This document shows, piece by piece, positions 47,797-58,463 of a stretch of DNA of 64,000 nucleotides. The stretch comes from Branchiostoma floridae. Taxonomy: Eukaryota > Chordata > Leptocardii > Amphioxiformes > Branchiostomatidae. Positions within the stretch are counted from its first letter, which is position 1, and each line of letters starts with the position of its first letter. Under the pieces are notes generated by a model, which saw only the letters and a list, made by a program, of their open reading frames with translations, was not told where the DNA came from and did not search any database. The DNA is taken from the NCBI RefSeq assembly GCF_000003815.2, contig NC_049990.1:10623995-10687994 (forward strand), read 5' to 3'. The position numbers and the translations under genes were made by a program.

Positions 47797-48651
47797 GGTG
47801 ATGTTGAGGCGGTGACCAAACTCAAGTGGCAGTCGACGGACGGGACGGCGATCGAGGGACTGAAACAGCCAGCCCTGTTTTGTAGTTCGGCGTCCTGGGG
47901 CTATTTTACATCACTGTCCTGCGGATCTCACGGCGAGGTATGTTTTATACAATCATTGTTTCCAAACAATACCCGCTTTGAATTCGTCTTTGTGACTACA
48001 TTCCTTGTTGGCTAGTAGTTAGTAGCGCTTTTGGCATGCTTGGGCTGAACAGAAACTTATCAGAAAACGACATAATGGAGCCTTACAAAACACAAGTCAC
48101 AAGCATGATACTTGCTGAGTAACTGTTGACTTATTTGGGAAAAATTTGAATCATCATCAAAACAGTACTTGTATACACATATGTTTGTCTCAAGCCTGGT
48201 ATTTATTCGCATAGGAACATTCTGTTCCAACGGTGTTTACGTGTTTGTTTATATGCGACGTCTCGTACACAATGCAAAGTCCGGCCGGGGAAGCAGATCA
48301 CACCTTGTCACTAATTATGCAACGCTAGACTGTTTCTGCCGCGCCCTCCCGGGGGACTTTTTTGGTATGATAATGCGGAATGTAACGGTGATAATGGCGA
48401 TACCACTATCAGATGCATTTGTTCCTGTTGTATAACAAGCCAATCACCATTTCTTTTCATATACACCCTAATTACTTTGACGGACGCATCCATCAAACAT
48501 GGATGCTTTAGCTATCTCAAAATTTGATGGGATTATTCTTTCTCTTTTTCAGAAGGCGGGTCGACATTCTCTGGCCGTGTCAACAGCTGGGAGAACACTG
48601 GACTACAGGAAGGGCACAGAAGGAATTGAGCTGGGAGGGATCAGGGCGTAA
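47797..48651 (+). CDS. Candidate last two exons of an unidentified gene
   Basis: Join 47797-47937 and 48553-48651 (79 codons including no start, ending TAA 48649-48651). Exon a is preceded by CTTCTATAGTAG, a weak acceptor, and ends GGCGAG then GTATGT, a strong donor. The 615-bp intron ends CTTTCTCTTTTTCAG, a strong acceptor, and joins in phase 0. Both blocks are GC-rich like the receptor exons. The peptide includes TKLKWQSTDGTAIEGLKQPA and, after the junction, GRHSLAVSTAGRTLDYRKG. I do not recognise a domain. There is no in-frame start methionine, so upstream exons would be needed and none were found. It could also be part of a mobile element. Confidence 0.35.
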
Positions 48652-49260
48652 CTATCCTGAAAAGAAGCGGAGCACTGTCACTAGTAGAAAGGAGACTTTG
48701 TGCTGTTGCGAGAAGCTGTACATACTGATACTATAAGTCATGTTAGTTGTACTTTACAAGCTGGATTCACTATCTGTATCCTGTAGCCGGATGTGGAAAT
48801 TCCTCAGAGTTGGACATCGCGAAGACTTTGATTTGTAATAGAAACAGATATTCGTAGAAGCAAGATTAGCCACAGACTCCCATGTCAGCTTTACATAAAA
48901 GTCAAATTGTATTCACGTTTGATCCTATATTCTATTTGGAAGTATAAGAAGTCATGTGATATTGGCGGTTAAAGGATTCAACTTTCCCTTAACATAATTA
49001 GATAACAGGGACTCTCTATACATACCTGGTATAACCCATTCTTGTTGCAATATTGTATCTGTATACATATCATGTGGCAGACAGGATTCGGCCTCGATGA
49101 CATTACGTCGTTTAGTTCTTCTCAGGACTGGTTTAGAATAAGATTATTCTGTGCATTCTTTTCTATATATTTTAAATCGTGTTAGACTTTTATAAGAAAG
49201 TAATTGGGCACACATGATATTGTGATTTGTCAAATGTGCGGAAAATTCATTAAAGTGACT
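48652..49260. other. Intergenic or 3' UTR, nothing recognised
   Basis: AT-rich and could be the 3' UTR of the candidate gene. No AATAAA at a convincing place. Confidence 0.3.
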
Positions 49261-49261
49261 T

Positions 49262-49620
49262 TGTATCTGCAGAAAATCCCGTTTTGGATTCTTTATGATC
49301 TGATCATACGAAGAAATCCCTAAAAAACGACTTCGCATCCGCGGCAAATGCCGCATTGGGATTTCTTAGGATCCGACCATGACAAATATACGAGGAAAAT
49401 CCTATAAAAACGACTTCGCATCCGCGGCAAAGGCCGTTTTGGGACCCGTTCATTCCAGGTATTCGAAGAAATCCTTTGAAAAACGACTTCGCATCCGAGG
49501 GAAATACCGTTTGGGGATTCTTTGCGATCCGATCATTCCAGGTATTCGAAGAAATCCCTAAAAAAAACCACTTCGCATCCGTGGAAAATCCCATTTTGGG
49601 ATATGTTTGAGTCTTTTCAT
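49262..49620. repeat. Tandem repeat, ~73-84 bp, four units
   Basis: ACGACTTCGCATCCG(C/A)GG recurs at ~49327, 49410, 49483 and, as ACCACTTCGCATCCG, at ~49566. Each is followed by (A)TGCCG/GGCCG.TTTGGGA, a GATCCG or CATTCCAGG segment and CGAAGAAATCC. The 125-codon minus-strand frame here (49304-49681) simply translates the repeat. Confidence 0.85.
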
Positions 49621-49820
49621 TCCGGATCCCAAAAATCCAAATTTCGGATATTTTAGGGATCCAACTCGAATCCGTTTGCATTCGCTAGCATTTGTTACAA
49701 ATACGCAAATATCCCTGCTCGAATATGGCTACATCCGATACCCTTTCCCCCAGTGGCACAGACCCTAAAGCTACGAGTAGTTGCACAAAAATATCTATAA
49801 GAGATCAAACGGTACGAAAC

Positions 49821-50668
49821 TTAACCCCATTCAGACCGGGCTTTTTTTCTGGTCAATCTGACAATCTTTTCAGAGTAAAATGAAGACATAATATCTAAAA
49901 TGTTTTAAAATGGACGATATTATGATGCAATATGACGTAATCATGACGTTATCAATTCCATTGCATTGGCTGGAATCACGGAAAAAGGTATTTCCAGAAA
50001 AAATCAAGTTATGCTACAAAAATGTAACAACAAATGCAAATATCAGAATGAAGATGTTTGTTACGATTTTTGTTGCCAACATCAACGTCAATGACGTCAA
50101 AATGATATCATAACATGAAGTCATGCATATCTAAGATACCAGTTGGGCTCCGCCATCTTATGTCCAGCACCTTGAATTTTCAAAAATACATTTTTTCAGC
50201 AAATAATCGCAAAAGATAATGGAATTAACTGAACACATTGATATCAATGTTCTTTGATGAAAATATACCAGGTAGTTCTAAGGCACTATAAGCTAGTTAT
50301 TCTTGATCTTGTCATGTGGTCGGCCATCTTGGATTTTGGCCGATGACACCATCAAATAAGCATAATTTATTCATATTTAATCATGAAAGATATTCTAGGT
50401 AACATAAGATTTTGTTTATGTAAGAAAATACCAGCAATACACGTGAAAAATACATTGTTAGATCCGAAATTAGCGATTTTCGTCAAAAATGCTTGTCAAT
50501 AAATGTTTGCCATGGCAACACGACAAAAATGGAAAGTTTTCCTAACTTTTGAAATTGTTGCCAACAAAAGATTAAGAAAACTCACGAAACTTGATGGATT
50601 TAGAGTAAGCCGTTCTGGTGTTATACGACGGCCTCAAAAGACCCCCCCCCCGGTCTGAATAGGGTTAA
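49821..50668. mobile_element. TIR element family B (848 bp)
   Basis: TTAACCCCATTCAGACCGGG at the left pairs with CCCGGTCTGAATAGGGTTAA at the right, a 20-bp TIR with one mismatch. The AT-rich interior has no ORF and shares words and layout with 44950-45420 (TTGCCATGGCAAC, ATGACGTCA-type words, GGCCTCAAAA near the right end). It is non-autonomous. Confidence 0.75.
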
Positions 50669-51430
50669 CTTCTACCCAGGCGTGTTGCCCCATCCCTCTT
50701 AAACCTGTGGAAATTGTGGGGCTGCCAATTAAGAATCTCAAAGGCTTCCATGACTGTGGTTCCAGAAAATAAGAATTAGTTCAAATTGACATCTACGTGT
50801 TGTTTAAGTCACTGCATCAAACCATCTGACACGAGAAAGTGATTTGAAGACTGACACAATGTGCTCAGCTGGCACACTAATCTTCTTGCCGCGAGGTGTC
50901 ATTCAATCATCGGCAGCTTTTTATTGAATGAGAAAACTGGATTTGCATAAGTATGAGCAATCAGTCATACATAGTGAGTCCTCACTTGAAATTAAATAGC
51001 TTTGGAAGATTGTCAAATTTTCATTTACTCTTTTATCTATTTTTTAATTGCCAAAGATTATTTTCATTGGCCTGCAAACTACACAAAAGGTTCCTCAAAT
51101 GACTTTGAGAGAGTCACCCAATTGCCTCCAGCCAGTACAGACTGCCTAGTGTATTGTAAAGAGCAAAGATGTTAAAGCTTTAAGTCTCTGAATCGGTTGT
51201 CCATGCCTGAAAGGCGTAAAATTCCTATATCTTCAGGAGCACCTCCACACAATCATGCTAATCATATTTTCCACTGATGTAGGTAAGTCTTAAAAACTTT
51301 TGCTGACAACTGCATTTATATGACGTCAACAGAAGTAGGGTAAGACAAGCTAACGGATATCATTAAGATGGGATTTTAAGATTACTGTGTAATAACTGCA
51401 TAGTTGATGATATAATGGAACGACGGGAGA
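50669..51430. other. Non-repetitive intergenic block
   Basis: No frame or repeat. 50840-51130 has balanced composition with homeodomain- and POU-like words (GGATTTGCATAAG, GAAATTAAAT), which makes it one of the few stretches here that could be a conserved non-coding element. This cannot be shown without a second genome. Confidence 0.2.
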
Positions 51431-51433
51431 ACC

Positions 51434-51560
51434 AAGAGAGAGAGAAAGAGAGAGGGAGGGAGAAAGAGAGAGAAAGAGAGAGAGAGAAAGAGAGAGAGAA
51501 AGAGAGAGAAAGAGAGAGAGGGAGAAAGACACAAAGAGAGAGAGATAGAGAGGGAGAGAG
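51434..51560. repeat. (GA)n purine tract
   Basis: GAGA/GAAA/GGGA units over ~127 bp, nearly pure purine on the + strand. The frames on both strands are artefacts of the repeat. Confidence 0.98.
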
Positions 51561-52566
51561 CGACTATGACATCCACAAATTGAAGTTATCGCACTGTTAC
51601 ATGGGGTGAGAAATTTTGTCAGCATATCAAACGTTTTGAAGGTTTGCTAGTACGTAAACTGAATGTGTTTTGATGATTAATGTTTTATGCACAAACAACA
51701 AATGATTCATATCTATACGTGAAGACCCTGAAGGAGACTCGTATTGTGAAGACGCGTCAGTAAAAGATAAATTTCCCTTAAGTATAAGGGTGCGTCAATG
51801 CGTAGGCGTATTATTGAAGGGATCTCCATGTCTTGAGCTCTAAAGTATAATCTATAACCTCAAAGTACAGAGACTATTCCAACCTGCATTGTGCTTCTGA
51901 CACATTCGACGCAAGAGATAGGAAGATATGTACCCGTCGGAGGATATATTGCCATATGAGGATATGTTCTCATTTCAAATTTTAAACTAGCCATGTTTTC
52001 ATTTGAGGGATCATTCTCACTATTTTTCACACATACCACAAGTGTGGGTTGCAAAATATTGCTTTTCAATGTGTATCTTCTACTTTTTCTTTTTCTCCTT
52101 TCAAGTGTTCAAATCCGATTAAACTCTGGCAGTATTAGACCAAATACAATACCCCGGGATGTCTGTTCCATTTTTGCGATAAATATATTTAAAATGATCT
52201 TATTGGGCATTTTTAGACAGGAATGCCTATCTAAAGAAATTAGCAATACCATTTTTTCTTGATCTTCGCATTTTGTCTGTGTTATCGAATTTCATTATAA
52301 TGGGAGAGAGTCGTTGAAGAGATTCATTAGTCACGTATGTACACAGTTAATAGAATTTCCATGAAGCAGTGACTACGTTTTAAAGGTAAACACACGTACC
52401 TCCAATTTTTTATGGCTATCAGTCCATCTTGTTCACGGAGTGATCTAGTTCTCGCGAGAGTTGCGAGAGAGAGAGAAAGAATCTAATAACAAACAAGCAG
52501 ATGAAGAAGAAAAGGGATAATGAAATGCTTAGATTTAGTCAACAAGAGTGTTCATAGATTGTTAGA
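51561..52566. other. Intergenic, nothing recognised
   Basis: The word GATATGTTCTCA(T), seen here at ~51960, also recurs at ~53518, 55015 and 55379, so this may belong to the duplicated locus that follows. Confidence 0.35.
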
Positions 52567-52920
52567 ATGGTTACACAAAGGGCAATGACTCATGTATCCT
52601 TAAGAGAAGCAATTTATTTCATACATGTTTATTCCCATCCTCAAGAGTAGCAATTACATTTCACACATGTTATTCTCCTTCTCAAGGGTAGCAATTTTCT
52701 TTCACAAAAGTGTCTTCTTCCTGTCGCGGTGAACGACACTTGGGCCAAGGACAAATACTGACAGGCGGTAGGAATGGGTCTTTAAGTGGTGGTTTAAAGA
52801 TTTCAAGCAGTGAATTTCATCAAGGTTGCCTTTAAGGCTTTATAATAGGCTTCATTCACAGTATGTAGCTCTCCAATTTGGAAGGACGCCTAAACTGAGC
52901 CAAGACTATATGCCCCCATG
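52567..52920. repeat. Duplicated segment U1
   Basis: It shares ATGGTTACACAA, CTCAAG.GTAGCAATTTTC, GTGAACGACACTTG..CCAAGG and GTGGTTT.AAG..TTCAAG with segments at 54763, 55119 and 56149. It is the most diverged of the four. Three short CTCAAGAGTAGCAATT subunits occur at its start. Confidence 0.7.
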
Positions 52921-52952
52921 TGAGGACATGTCCTTTGAGAATTAGGATTATA

Positions 52953-53471
52953 GTGAAGTCGCGTGGCTCAGCGGCGGCATTTGTGCCTCGTGACCGAGAG
53001 GTCGCGGGTTCAAATCCGACTGCGTGTCACCGATCTTGTGCCACTTGGGAAAGGCACTTTACACCGCTTTCCTCACTATACTCAGGTGAAAATGAGTACC
53101 TAGCTTCGTCCAGGGTCGTCCCTCGGATAGGACGTTAAATGGAGGTCCCGTGTATGGGGAGAGTCACACACCATGCACGTTAAAGAACCCCCACACGTGC
53201 GATGGTGCGGTGTAAGATGGAGCAAACCCTTCTGTCTGGAGTTGGTGATTCACTTCAAATCACCCGGACGGGAGACCTGGCGCATCCCCGTCTTGTAATT
53301 AGCCAGCGAAAGGGTATGTCACCCAGTAAGGGGCGGTATAACCCCGCCGTGTGTAAACATGTGCGAACATGTGCGAACATGTGTGTATGGCGGCTTTGAA
53401 GAGGTGACCTTTGACACCTGTTTCGCCATACCCTCCATGTCGTATATGGAGAATCCTAATAAAAAAAATTA
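52953..53471 (+). mobile_element. tRNA-derived SINE, type 2, near full length
   Basis: The tRNA-like head has an A box TGGCTCAGCGG (52964-52974) and a B box GGGTTCAAATCC (53006-53017). It is followed by a central domain with CACTTGGGAAAGGCACTTTA and CAGGTGAAAATGAGTACCTA, wording I associate with deuterostome SINEs. The tail ends in AATCCTAATAAAAAAAATTA. GTGCGAACAT is tandemly repeated at ~53357-53382. Transcription would be by RNA polymerase III from the internal promoter. It is inserted between duplicated segments U1 and U2. Confidence 0.85.
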
Positions 53472-53789
53472 ACATGTTACTCATTTAAGGTATGGCCTCT
53501 GTTCAGGACATGTTTGAAGATATGTTCTCGTTCGAAGATATGTTCGTATCTTGAAGGCGTGTACAGTTGTTATTAGATGAATTTACGTTCTCAATTGAAC
53601 ATTTTTTTTTTATTTGTACATATGTTCTCATATTTCGTGACTGTTCCCTGTTCAAACTCATGCAAATTGGATTTCTGATACAAGAGTACCTATCTCAAAC
53701 AAATATTAAGGTTATTATCTATTTATTTATTTCTATGAATGATTTGAGTATGTTTGCGGTATCTCATTATATCGGGCATTAGAGCCTAA

Positions 53790-54684
53790 TGCCTAGGTTA
53801 CACATAGCCGACTTTGGCTCCCGAACACTAGCCGACTCTTAGCCGACCCAAGTTGGCAGTAGTTCGGGAGTAGTCTGACCAGTTTAGGCCACGCCTATTT
53901 TTTTAGCGCCGAACATGTCCCGAACATCTCCCGACCAGTAAATGACTTACTCCCGACTGTGTCCCAAATGCTAACTAATCTATCACCAACCATCCCGACC
54001 TCTAGCCGCAGACTGCCGAATCACTCTTGACTGATCCCCAACCGATTGCCGACCCTTTCTCGACTTGAAATAGACATAATCAGCGATTTCCAAAAGAGTA
54101 CTCATTTTCGTTTTTAATCAAGATTATCCTTTCTTCTATTTTGTAAACATCACCAAGAGATCAAATTTGGATCACACATAGCTCCAGTGCAGCGTTTATG
54201 GTTCTTTTTGTTTTTGGCCGGATGTCGGTCGTGTGAAGTTCGGGGGGTGATTCGTCTACGTCCTGGCAATAGTCTTTTTGCTTGGAAATGAGTTATCAGA
54301 GATTTGTCTACGGTCTTGGGGTGAATCATTGGTAAGTTGGAAACAAGCTGGGAGTAAATCAGCAATGTTTATATGGCGTGGTTAAAATTTAATTTGACTG
54401 CTGACGTACTCCCGAACACCAACCGAACACTAGCCGACCGTGCCGAACACCAACCGATCACCAACCGACCCATTCCAGAGTTGCCGTTCAGAGCCGAATG
54501 TTTTGAACATTTCAAAACATTCGGATGGAGCAGCCGAACACCAGCCGACTCAGCCGAACACCAGCCGAACGCCAGCCGACTCAGCCGAACGCCAGCCGAC
54601 TACAGCCGACTAGCTCCAGAATCACTCCTAAACCATAGTCGGGAGAGAGTCGGGAGCCGAATTCGGCTATGTGTAACCTAGGCA
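53790..54684. mobile_element. TIR element family P, copy 2 (895 bp)
   Basis: It is a near-identical sister of 24334-25222, with the same TGCCTAGGTTACACATAGCC termini, the same GCCGAC/CCCGAAC subterminal repeats and the same internal palindrome. It differs by scattered substitutions and a few small indels. It is flanked by TAA on both sides (53787-53789 and 54685-54687), which points to a 3-bp target duplication. The 102-codon frame inside is a repeat artefact. Confidence 0.9.
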
Positions 54685-54762
54685 TAAAATAAAGGACAAA
54701 GGAACAAGAACGAGGGTCATTAAAGGCCAAAATCCAATCGACAAGGGTTTCAATTAAGCAAC

Positions 54763-55118
54763 ATGGTTGCACAAATGGCAGCTACACGTGCGTCCTCAAC
54801 AGTGGCAATTTTCTTTTCCATGAATATTTCTTCTCCTTTCTGTGGCAGTGAACGACACGTCAACCAAGGACAAGTACTGATGGGACGGTTAGAACGGGTC
54901 CCTTAAGTGGGTGGTTTGAAGTTTGTAAGTAGCGCGATTCGTCAAGGTAGACAAAAGTCGTTCTTGTGGGCTTTCATCACAGTCTAATTTCCGCACTTGA
55001 GCCGAGCTGATCCGATATGTTCTCATTGAGAGATAAGGTATGAGGATTTTTAGATAAAATACAAGTAAGAAGAAGAAAAAAGAGAGGCGATCCACGCCTA
55101 ACATGCCTTATTAGTACC
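54763..55118. repeat. Duplicated segment U2
   Basis: A ~356-bp unit from ATGGTTGCAC to CTTATTAGTACC, related to U1, U3 and U4. On the minus strand it reads DCDESPQERLLST, then KLQTTHLRDP, echoed in U3 and U4. Confidence 0.8.
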
Positions 55119-55400
55119 ATTGTTGCACAACTGCCATATTGACACATGCGCTCTCAAGACTAGCAAGGTTCTTTCATAAAACTTTCCTCTTCCTGTACAG
55201 GGGAACAACACTTCAACCAATGACAACTTCTAAGGGAACAATTAGAGTGGGTCCTCTAGGTGGGTGGTTTGAAGCTTCCAAGTAGCGTAATATATCAAGG
55301 TATGTAGTTGTCTTCCTTGTGGGCTTTCTTCATAGTCCATCTCCGCAATTAGGAACGACACTTGAGCCGAGCTGATCCGATATGTTCTCATTGAAAGATA
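55119..55400. repeat. Duplicated segment U3
   Basis: Closely related to U2 and U4: TAGTTGTCTTCCTTGTGGGC is exact in U3 and U4, and CACTTGAGCCGAGCTGATCC is shared with U2. The minus strand reads AEMDYEESPQGRQLHT, then KLQTTHLEDPL and stop. Confidence 0.8.
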
Positions 55401-55833
55401 TGTTCTCATATATGGATTATGTTCTTATTTGAATTTATGAAGATAATGTTCTCTGTCTGGAAAACTAAGTTGTCTTTTGAAGATGCGATCTTAATCAAAG
55501 ACGTATTTTAGCTTTTATATATTATGTTCTCATTTGTTAACAAACTCTTTCCTACTCAGCGTCATACTTCTATTTTGTACTTTGTGTAATAGTTGTTGCA
55601 ATACATTGTAGCATGTACAATTGTCGTGCAATGAAGTTCTTCTGTATAATGTGTGCTGAATCACGATTACTGATACAGAAGTACCAATTGAAAAAAAAAC
55701 ATTATCAAAATCATATCTAATTTCTTAACCCTTTATGTCTGTGTTCGTTCTTTATAGTTGGAATAAGAACCCTAGCCCATGTGCCTTTTTAAAAAAATTT
55801 CTCTGATCTCGCTCCAGTTCGGGCGCAGTCACA
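55401..55833. other. Spacer between U3 and the small TIR element
   Basis: AT-rich, with GATATGTTCTCAT-type words. Nothing else recognised. Confidence 0.35.
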
Positions 55834-56020
55834 TAGGTCGTGCGATCGCCGAACGATTTTGATGCCACAGGATTTTCAAGCAGGCCGTGACAGAACCAAC
55901 CACCGACATGGATCCAAAACAGAATTTTGTGTACCAAGACAGTTGTACTTTGCAGGAGACGTACATTTTTGTCCTACGAAATGCTCGAAGTTAGCGATCG
56001 TGCGACGATCGCACGACCTA
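55834..56020. mobile_element. Small TIR element family H (187 bp)
   Basis: TAGGTCGTGCGATCG at the left and its exact complement CGATCGCACGACCTA at the right form 15-bp TIRs, with a further nested CGATCGTGCG. No ORF. It is inserted between U3 and U4. Confidence 0.7.
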
Positions 56021-56148
56021 AGGTCTACGGATACAACCAAGACAGCGGAGTAATGCTTAAAATGTATGGCACTCAGCTGATAAGAACCCGAATTAAAAGA
56101 AAAAGAAAAAGGGAGGTGATCAAAGGCTAACATACCTTATTTGGTAGC

Positions 56149-56420
56149 ATGGTTACACAACTGCCATTAACACATGCGTTCTCAAGACCAGCAATTTTCT
56201 TCCACGAAACTTTCGTCTTCTTCCTGTTGCAGTGAACGACACTTGAACCAAGGCCGTTACTAATGGAACGGTTACAGTGGGTCCTCTAAGAGAGTACGGG
56301 TGGTTTGAAGCTTTCAAGTAGCGTAAGTCGTCAAGGTACTTAGTATGTAGTTGTCTTCCTTGTGGGCTTCCTTCACAGTCTATCTCCGCCATTAGGATCA
56401 GCACTTGAGCAGATTACATC
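56149..56420. repeat. Duplicated segment U4
   Basis: Fourth copy. It begins ATGGTTACACAACTGCCATT and carries CAGTGAACGACACTTGAACC and GGTGGTTTGAAGCTTTCAAG. The minus strand reads AEIDCEGSPQGRQLHT, matching U3 at most positions. Confidence 0.8.
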
Positions 56421-57050
56421 ACTGGCGGGACTGAATCTTAAGAAATGATTCTCGGGTGGGTTAAGTAAGGACAGGTGAAGTGTGGTGAGGTAAGGAATCT
56501 GATCGGGTCCGACCTTTAAGATAATCCATCTTTAAGAATATTTCATCTTATTCTGAATGACCTTAACAGACTCCTAGACGTCGCGACGTTTTAATGAAAG
56601 CAGTTATTCATGATGTCACGTTTAGGAATACGTGACTTTATGCTCCTAGTAAAACTTGAAAAAAATATTTTGGTTACCGTTATCTTTACTGCCTGATCTT
56701 AACTGGGGTTAGACATGCTTGATACTCTTTCCGCTTGTAAATTCTGCCTTCACTGAAATTTCTGATATTGTACCGAACTAGTTAAAAAGGTTATGATATG
56801 TGTCACTACGATTACACGATGTTGACCATTAAAACCGTCCACGGTCGGTGCGCCTTAGGAAAAGCAGTGCCTGATAACTGGTTTTTAACTGGTTTATTCA
56901 AATCGTTTAGCAGCCGACTTACTGAATTATCATATACGACAATTGAGGATTCCTTGACACAACCTTCAGATAGAAACACTTGGCAATTACAAATCCTCTT
57001 CCACGTTGTACAGCTTTGCAGGGCACGCATCGTGTGAATGACTAGTTCTG
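56421..57050. other. Intergenic, nothing recognised
   Basis: Short frames only. Confidence 0.4.
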
Positions 57051-57286
57051 TAATACCCCTGTCACAGTACGCGAAAATCGATCGGACGACGATTCTGCGG
57101 CAATCGCCCGAGCCTCGCTTATGATAATATCTTTATTGCACAACAATTGTACATGTGTGGCTTATATGTGACAGGGACAGATTTCAGGGGGAAAATTCGC
57201 GCAACGTTAACGCTCGAGTCGATCTTAGATATGGCCGACCTTCCATCGATACGCCCGAAGACCGTGGATAATGTGACAGGGGTATA
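57051..57286. mobile_element. TIR element family G, 236-bp copy
   Basis: It begins TAATACCCCTGTCACA and ends TGTGACAGGGGTATA. The right half (GCCTCGCTTATGATAATATC, CTTATATGTGACAGGGACAG, GGCCGACCTTCC, GCCCGAAGACCG) matches the right end of 15559-16380 in order. It is a small non-autonomous relative. Confidence 0.75.
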
Positions 57287-57852
57287 ACTACATTTGAATG
57301 ATAAACAATTTACCAATCACATCGTTTAAGCATTAACACATCCCCCATCATGTAATAATATTGGGATATTCGAACACACGCTTTCATGTTACATAATACC
57401 GTTGTTTGTGTCAGGACATCTGATGGCAAGAACCGACGGTTCGATTTATTGTACAACTAGAGATTAGCTTTTCTGAACTCTTCTCAGAATTTTGGGTGAT
57501 TATTCACCTAAAATTTAACCCCTGTTGGCATTGTGCTTGATTGAAGAATGACCGGTATCTCTAACGGCATGTACCTTATGGTAAATATTCCCCTAAACCA
57601 GTAAACATGTATGGATCTTCACGTATATCTTTACATTCCGTGCAAAGGATGAGGATTATCTCGTCAACACGGGTCAGTATCTGATCCAAGGTTCACGACC
57701 TACTTCAGACGTGTTGTGACAACAAAACATATTCATGGTACGTATTCTTTGGCCATATCTCCAGTACCAAACTTTGACTCGAAGTTTTCATTTCTCCTCC
57801 AAATAGCAACATATACTTCGAGTGAACCAGTGTGGAATCCCGTGTGTTACCT
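57287..57852. other. Intergenic, nothing recognised
   Basis: Short frames only. Confidence 0.4.
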
Positions 57853-58463
57853 CATTTGAACTATAATCGTACCTCCTACCAGGGGAAAGGGGAAGAAAAT
57901 TACCATCTGGCAGAAAAACATGATTTACTTTCAAAACGTCCTATTGATCCTATAGCATGGAGTCAGCATGTGGCTATCTGACGAGCTTCTTCTGTTTAGA
58001 ACAGCTGCATGTGGTCCGTCTATGAGTAAAGGTGGTGTCTCACTGCATCTGGGGAACCGGTCCGGTACTCAGCGAATTTGAGAGATAAAGAACGAATTTT
58101 TTTACATTTTGTTTATTTTTTTGTCTTCTACGTCATATTTCACGTAATATCTAAATTATGAAAAATCTGTGAAAATAACACAACTGTGCCGCAGTGAACG
58201 AACCCCGCAGGGCCGCAACGGTCCCCCAAGCGCAGTGACATACAATGCACCTCCTTATGTGGATGAAGCTACATCATTTGAACTATAATCTGACCTCCTA
58301 CCCGTGAGGGAATGGACAGAAAATTACTATACGGTAGAAAAACATGATTAACTTTAAAATCGTCGGATCGATCCTTTAAGCTTGTATTGTATGGAGTCAG
58401 CATGTGGCTATCTGGCGAGCTTCTTCTGTTTAGAAAAGTAACATGTGGTCCGTCTATGAGTAA
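57853..58463. repeat. Tandem duplication (~180 bp) split by a MITE
   Basis: Unit 1 (57853-58029) and unit 2 (58274-58463) share CATTTGAACTATAATC, GGAGTCAGCATGTGGCTATC, GCTTCTTCTGTTTAGAA and GTGGTCCGTCTATGAGTAA. MITE copy 5 sits exactly at the end of unit 1, so it inserted after the duplication or at its boundary. No gene evidence. Confidence 0.85.
58030..58252 (-). mobile_element. MITE family M, copy 5 (inverted)
   Basis: It runs from AGGTGGTGTCTCACTGC to the degraded right end GCACCT. The core is reversed (CACGTAATATCTAAATTATG). The left flank is TAA. The inner left arm carries a deletion and substitutions (GGGGAACCGGTCCGGTACTC). Confidence 0.8.

Noticed and set aside
51350-51625. Ser/Leu-rich and Arg/Glu-rich frames
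   Set aside because: Translations of the (GA)n tract.
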